Origin: Myxococcales bacterium
GTDB lineage: Bacteria > Myxococcota_A > Bradymonadia > UBA7976 > UBA1532
Length of the DNA stretch: 64,000 nt
Reading direction: 5' to 3'
NCBI GenBank assembly: GCA_020633465.1
Contig: JACKDN010000003.1
Span: 186,001-250,000 of the forward strand
Shown: positions 56,701 to 64,000 of the stretch, in pieces
Position numbering within the stretch: the first letter of the stretch is position 1
Layout of the letters: each line of letters starts with the position of its first letter
The notes under the pieces: model-generated
What the model was told of the DNA's origin: nothing
The model's input: the letters and a program-made list of their open reading frames with translations, nothing else
The model's database searches: none
Made by a program: the position numbers and the translations under genes

Positions 56701-57219
56701 ATGGTCAGAGCGCACGATTCCTGGCAGGTGCTGGCGACGGGGCAGGGCGCGGCGGCGGTGTGGACGGCCTTGGCCGACGCCGAGGGCCCGCTGGCGGCCG
56801 CGGTGGGGCCGCTGCACGCGGTCAACGGCCGCCTTTGGGCCCTCGAGGAGGCGGTGCGCGACCGCGACCTGCCCGACACCGAGGTCGTCCGGCTGAAACG
56901 GGCCATCGACCGCGCGAACCTCGCGCGGCACGAGGCGGTGCACGCCATCGATCGCGCGGTGGACGCCTGCTTCGGGGCGCAGCGGGCGCCGGACGATCCG
57001 GCCGCGGTCGTCGACTCGCAGTCGGTGGGCCAGATGGTCGACCGGCTGTCGGTGCTGGCGCTGAAGGTGGCCGCGTGGGCGGGCGCCCCGGCGCGGCGGG
57101 CCGCCCTCGAGGTGCAGCGTCTGCGGGTGGGGCGCTGCCTCGACCGCGTCGGTGAGGCCCTCGCGCGCGGCGAGGCCACCGCGCAGGCCTTCGACGAGGC
57201 GAAGACCTACTCGGCGTAG
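56701..57219 (+). CDS. DUF4254 family protein
   Basis: Protein of 172 residues, all helical. DUF4254 pattern is clear: LKRAIDRANLARHEAVHAIDRAVD, then DSQSVGQMVDRLSVLALKVAAW, and RLRVGRCLDRVGEALARGEATAQAF. Family members occur near glycosyltransferase genes in Gram-negative bacteria and their function is unknown. No such gene is adjacent here. Ends overlap by 13 bp with a convergent lipoprotein gene. Confidence 0.88.
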   Translation: MVRAHDSWQVLATGQGAAAVWTALADAEGPLAAAVGPLHAVNGRLWALEEAVRDRDLPDTEVVRLKRAIDRANLARHEAVHAIDRAVDACFGAQRAPDDPAAVVDSQSVGQMVDRLSVLALKVAAWAGAPARRAALEVQRLRVGRCLDRVGEALARGEATAQAFDEAKTYSA

Positions 57220-58427
57220 CGCAGGCGCAGGCGCACCGGCAGGTGGTCGCTGTAGCCCTCGCCCCGGTCGACGTCGTAGCTGTCGGGGGTGCCCGCGGGC
57301 GTCAGCAGGAAGTCGGGCGCCACCGAGCCCATCGAGCCCGGCACGAGCTGCCAGTCGGCCTCGCCGCCCGGCCGCATGTTGCCGCTCAGCAGGATGTGGT
57401 CGAGCCGGGTCCAGTCGCCGCGGAAGTTGTACGAGCTGTTCTGCGCGTCGTTCCAGTCGTTGCTGTTGCGGTCGCGCAGCACGACGCCGGCGTCGCCCCA
57501 GGCGTTGAACACGTCGGTGGGCGCGTCGATGGCGTCCAGGTCGAGGCCGGCCTGCAGGGCGTCGGCCAGCGGCGGCTCGAACTCGAAGGTGTTGAAGTCG
57601 CCGAGCGCCACCACCGGCAAAGTGGGATCCTGGCCCAACAGCGTGTCGAACACGTCGCGCAGCTGCAGCGCCGACCGCAGCCGGTGCTCCTCGTCGGCGC
57701 AGGGCAGCGAGTTGTTCGTCTTCGCCTTCCAGTGGTTGCCCAAGAGCAGCAGATCGGTGACGTCGTCGCCCTCGAAGTCGATCTCGACCTGAAAGATGGG
57801 GCGCGCCTCGGGGCGCGAGCCGTCGAGGGTGGTGAAGCCCTCGGGCGTCTGGCAGCGGTGCTCCCAGCCGATGGGCCGCCCGGCTGCCTGGCGCACGGGG
57901 AAGCGGCTCAGGACGCCGATGCCGATGCCCCGCGGATCCCGCGTGGGTACGACGTGCACCTCGATGTAGTCGGGGCCGCCGGCGGCGCGCAGCGCGTCGC
58001 GCAGATCGGTCAGCACGTCCTCGGTCTCGACCTCGTTGAGCAGCAGCACGTCGGCGTCGAGCACCGTCAGCACCTGCACCAGCCGCTGCAGGCGGGTCGT
58101 CAGGCGGGCGGCGTCCCACTGCCCGGCGCGCGGCGTGAACTCGCCCTCGTCGTTGTTCGGATCGTCGACGAGATCGAACAGGTTCTGCACGTTGTAGGTG
58201 GCCAGGACGATCTCGTCGGGGCGCTGGCCCACGAAGGCGTCCGGCGCCTCGCCGCCCGCGTCGTCGACGCCGGCGTCCGGGGGCGCGCCGAGGTCGGCGG
58301 GGCCGCCCCCGTCGAACATGAAGACCGGCAGGCGCCGGCCGCTGGGTTCGTCCTGGCAGGCGGCCAGGCTGGCGAGCAGCAGAGGGGCGAGCAGGCGGCG
58401 GGGTGCGGTCAAAGGGGCTCCGGACAC
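57207..58427 (-). CDS. Endonuclease/exonuclease/phosphatase-fold lipoprotein
   Basis: Protein of 406 residues. Lipobox SLAAC (Cys about 24), then an acidic Gly/Pro/Asp linker (40-65) and the DNase I-like fold: LATYNVQNLFD (metal Asn), LNEVET (Glu), RDPRGIGIGVLSRFPV, GNHWKAKTNN (His-Trp), LGDFNTFEFEPPL (Asp and Asn), YSDHLPVRLRLRY (Asp-His). All catalytic residues are present, so it is an active hydrolase displayed in the envelope: an extracellular nuclease or phosphatase. Stop codon overlaps DUF4254 from the opposite side. Confidence 0.9.
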   Translation of the reverse strand: MSGAPLTAPRRLLAPLLLASLAACQDEPSGRRLPVFMFDGGGPADLGAPPDAGVDDAGGEAPDAFVGQRPDEIVLATYNVQNLFDLVDDPNNDEGEFTPRAGQWDAARLTTRLQRLVQVLTVLDADVLLLNEVETEDVLTDLRDALRAAGGPDYIEVHVVPTRDPRGIGIGVLSRFPVRQAAGRPIGWEHRCQTPEGFTTLDGSRPEARPIFQVEIDFEGDDVTDLLLLGNHWKAKTNNSLPCADEEHRLRSALQLRDVFDTLLGQDPTLPVVALGDFNTFEFEPPLADALQAGLDLDAIDAPTDVFNAWGDAGVVLRDRNSNDWNDAQNSSYNFRGDWTRLDHILLSGNMRPGGEADWQLVPGSMGSVAPDFLLTPAGTPDSYDVDRGEGYSDHLPVRLRLRYAE

Positions 58428-58451
58428 TGGGGCGCGAGGAGAAGACGGCGG

Positions 58452-58524
58452 TGGGCGGGACAGGACTCGAACCTGCGACCGGCGGCATGTAAGGCCGCTG
58501 CTCTACCAACTGAGCTACCCGCCC
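58452..58524 (-). tRNA. tRNA-Val(TAC)
   Basis: Minus-strand cloverleaf: acceptor GGGCGGG/CCCGCCC, D-arm TAGCTCAGTTGGTAGAGC, anticodon loop CTTACAT giving TAC, T-loop GTTCGAGTC, discriminator A. CCA not encoded. It begins 28 bp after the lon stop on the same strand. Confidence 0.97.
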
Positions 58525-58552
58525 GAGAGCGCCCCCGCGGGGGCGCCCGACC

Positions 58553-60997
<2,445 letters not shown>

Positions 60998-61031
60998 GGG
61001 CCTCCCAGGGAGCGCAACCGGTACGGGGCGC

Positions 61032-61060
61032 AGTCTAGCACGCGGCTTCGTGGCGCGAAG
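61032..61060 (-). promoter_or_regulatory. Weak lon promoter
   Basis: Minus strand TAGACT (61037-61032), with a poor -35 (CTTCGC, 17 nt upstream). Leader of about 30 nt. Listed because the hexamer is identical to that of the 42669 gene; lon could also be read from clpX. Confidence 0.3.
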
Positions 61061-61117
61061 CCCGCGGCGCTGCTTCGTTCAACGGGATGAGCCGGGCCGG
61101 GTGGGCGTCGCGCCCGC

Positions 61118-62374
<1,257 letters not shown>

Positions 62375-62413
62375 CGAGCCTCCCCCTGGTCGGTGGGTCA
62401 GTCGGCCGGTGGG

Positions 62414-63040
62414 TCAGTCGGCGCCGTGGGTGCGCGCCATCACCTCGTCCACCAAACCGTACTCCTTCGCCTCGGCCGCCGTCATGTAGCGGTCGCGATC
62501 GGTGTCGGTGGCGATGCGCTCGAGGGGCTGCCCGGTGTTCCTGGCGAGGATGTTGTTGAGGATGTCCCGCAGGCGCAGGATCTCCTTGGCCTGGATCTCG
62601 ATGTCCGAGGCCTGGCCCTGGGCCCCGCCGAGGGGCTGGTGCACCATGATGCGGGCGTGGGGCAGGGCGAAGCGCCGGCCCGGCTCGCCGCTCGACAAGA
62701 GGAAGGCGCCCATGCTGGCCGCCTGGCCGATGCAGATGGTGCTGACCGGGCTCTTGACGTGGTTCATCGTGTCGTAGATCGCCATGCCGCTGGTGATCAC
62801 GCCGCCCGGCGAGTTGATGTAGAGGGCGATGTCCTTGTCGGGATCCTCGCTCTCCAGGTACAGCAGCTGCGCGATGATGACGTTGGCGACCCGATCGTCG
62901 ATCGGCGTCCCGAGGAAGATGATCCGGTCTTTCAGCAGCCGACTGAAGATGTCCCACCCCCGCTCCCCCCGGTGCGTCTGCTCGACGACGGTCGGGATCA
63001 GGTTGGTGGGCACGAACTCCATCCAGTCGGGGTAGGCCAT
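62414..63040 (-). CDS. clpP: ATP-dependent Clp protease proteolytic subunit ClpP
   Basis: Serine protease of 208 residues, assembled as a double heptamer. Ser109 in GQAASMGAF, His134 in RIMVHQPLGG, and the Asp in the ATDTDRDRYM segment form the catalytic triad. N-terminal LIPTVVEQTHRGERGWDIFSRLL is canonical. Between tig (7 bp upstream) and clpX (downstream), in the usual tig-clpP-clpX order. Confidence 0.97.
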   Translation of the reverse strand: MAYPDWMEFVPTNLIPTVVEQTHRGERGWDIFSRLLKDRIIFLGTPIDDRVANVIIAQLLYLESEDPDKDIALYINSPGGVITSGMAIYDTMNHVKSPVSTICIGQAASMGAFLLSSGEPGRRFALPHARIMVHQPLGGAQGQASDIEIQAKEILRLRDILNNILARNTGQPLERIATDTDRDRYMTAAEAKEYGLVDEVMARTHGAD

Positions 63041-63047
63041 CTGAACC

Positions 63048-64000
63048 TCAGTCGTGGTCGTGGGCGTGATCGCCGTCGTCGTCGTGGACGTGCATCGGCA
63101 CCTCCCGCTCGACGGTGGCCACGTTAGCCTTGGTCAAGAGAAAATCAAGCACCTTGTCCTGCCGCATTCGACGCCGCAGACCGGCCCGGCGATTCGGATC
63201 GCGGTAGGCCTGGCGCAGGCGGGCGCCGTACTGCCCCATCACCCGCACCATCTGCTCGATCTGCGCGTTCACCTCGTGCGCCTCGACGTCGATGGCCTCC
63301 TTGTCGGCCATCGCGTCGAGCACCAGCTCCATGCGCACGTCGCGGATGACCTCGTCGCGCAGGGTCGGCGCCTGCTCGTCGGCCTCGGCGCGGGCGGCGG
63401 CGAAGTCCTTGCCGCCCTTGACCGCCTCGCTGATCAGCTCGCTCTTCTTGTCCTCCACGCCGGCGTCGACCAGCGCGGCGGGCACCTCGAAGTCGTACTG
63501 ATCGGCGATCTGGGCCTTCAGCTGGCGCTTGGCCTCGTCGCTGGCGGCGCCGTTGAAGCGCCCCTCGATGCGCGTCTTCAGCTGCGCCTTGACCGCGTCG
63601 AGGCTCTCCTCGCCCAGCTGATCGGCCAGGGGCTGGCCGATCTCGGGGATGACCTTCGCCTTGATGTCCTTGATCGTGCAGGCGAACTGCGCGGTCTTGC
63701 CCGCCAGGTGCTCGGCCGGGTAGTCGGCGGGGAACTCGACCTCGATGGTGAACTCCTCGCCGACGGTCTTGCCGACGAGCTGCGGCTCGAAGCCGGGGAT
63801 GAACCGGCCGCTGCCCAGCTCGAGCTCGGCGTCCTCGGCGGTGCCGCCGGCGAAGGCCTCGCCGTCGATGCTGCCCGCGTAGTCGAGCACCACCATGTCG
63901 CCGTCCTGCGTCACGGTGCGATCCTCGACGGGCTCCCACGACGCGAGCTGCTCGGCGAGGTGCTCGAGCTCGTGGTCGACGACCGCCTCGCTGGCGGTGA
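63048..64000 (-). CDS. tig: Trigger factor, N-terminal part outside window
   Basis: Ribosome-associated peptidyl-prolyl isomerase and chaperone. The frame runs to the window edge, so the ribosome-binding domain is missing. What is visible: DRTVTQDGDMVVLDYAGSIDGEAFAGG and GSGRFIPGFEPQLVGKTVGEEF (FKBP-type PPIase), then the helical chaperone domain, and a His/Asp-rich tail (HVHDDDGDHAHDHD) that could bind metal. The tail is unlike E. coli trigger factor and resembles those of some deltaproteobacteria. It is the first gene of the tig-clpP-clpX cluster. Confidence 0.95.
   Translation of the reverse strand, partial: TASEAVVDHELEHLAEQLASWEPVEDRTVTQDGDMVVLDYAGSIDGEAFAGGTAEDAELELGSGRFIPGFEPQLVGKTVGEEFTIEVEFPADYPAEHLAGKTAQFACTIKDIKAKVIPEIGQPLADQLGEESLDAVKAQLKTRIEGRFNGAASDEAKRQLKAQIADQYDFEVPAALVDAGVEDKKSELISEAVKGGKDFAAARAEADEQAPTLRDEVIRDVRMELVLDAMADKEAIDVEAHEVNAQIEQMVRVMGQYGARLRQAYRDPNRRAGLRRRMRQDKVLDFLLTKANVATVEREVPMHVHDDDGDHAHDHD

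Noticed and set aside
58527..58546. Hairpin between lon and tRNA-Val as lon terminator
   Set aside because: The GC-rich arms are good, but there is no T tract on the minus strand, so it is not called a terminator.

Overview
The window is about 72% G+C and carries no insertion sequence, phage, CRISPR array or rRNA. Gene content points to a Myxococcota (former Deltaproteobacteria) chromosome: an MglB/MglA polarity pair the same size as the Myxococcus proteins, many lipoproteins and TPR proteins, PilZ and degenerate HD-GYP/GGDEF proteins, an MshEN-domain protein, DUF4254, and zinc-ribbon proteins with long Pro/Ala linkers. Species cannot be assigned from the window.

Layout. 1-6.5 kb: agmatine-to-putrescine genes (aguA, cut by the window edge, and aguB), a cyclic-nucleotide-binding protein, an acyl-CoA synthetase, an acyl-CoA dehydrogenase, an NfuA-like Fe-S protein and an HDOD-like protein. 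6.6-21 kb: a SIR2-like/TPR protein, a peptide-binding lipoprotein, a PBP4-type peptidase, an ECF sigma/anti-sigma pair, an operon of MshEN protein plus OppD and OppF ATPases, two lipoproteins and two unknown proteins. 21-30 kb: a leucine-dehydrogenase family enzyme, RNase G followed at once by a PilZ protein, a J-domain protein, a fused WbpB-like/WbpD-like protein, PBP1A, and a small envelope pair.

30.5-41.6 kb is an information-processing block: a large zinc-ribbon/GYF/TPR membrane protein, serS, all four tRNA-Ser isoacceptors, tRNA-Arg(ACG) beside tadA (the enzyme that edits it), the SRP RNA, dnaX, ybaB and recR, followed by mglB-mglA. 41.6-53.4 kb holds mostly uncharacterised proteins: coiled-coil, TPR, GAF plus degenerate GGDEF, a zinc-ribbon pseudoprotease, an unknown protein behind a sigma-28-like promoter, a Gly-rich lipoprotein, and a translationally coupled HEAT/HD-GYP-like pair that appear to share an N-terminal domain. 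53.4-64 kb: ftsK, tRNA-Asp, DUF4254, a lipoprotein nuclease/phosphatase, tRNA-Val, then the proteostasis cluster tig-clpP-clpX-lon on the minus strand, with tig cut by the window end.

Two window-wide signals. First, at least four genes (11.4-13.1, 30.5-34.5, 37.2-39.4 and 51.7-52.6 kb) break frame inside GC-rich Pro/Ala linkers, and every shift can be explained by single missing bases. This looks like homopolymer-deletion error in the assembly, though real decay cannot be excluded from the sequence alone. Second, several genes have a promoter-like -10 hexamer (often TAGNCT) ending exactly 6 to 8 nt before the start codon and no Shine-Dalgarno, which suggests frequent leaderless mRNAs.
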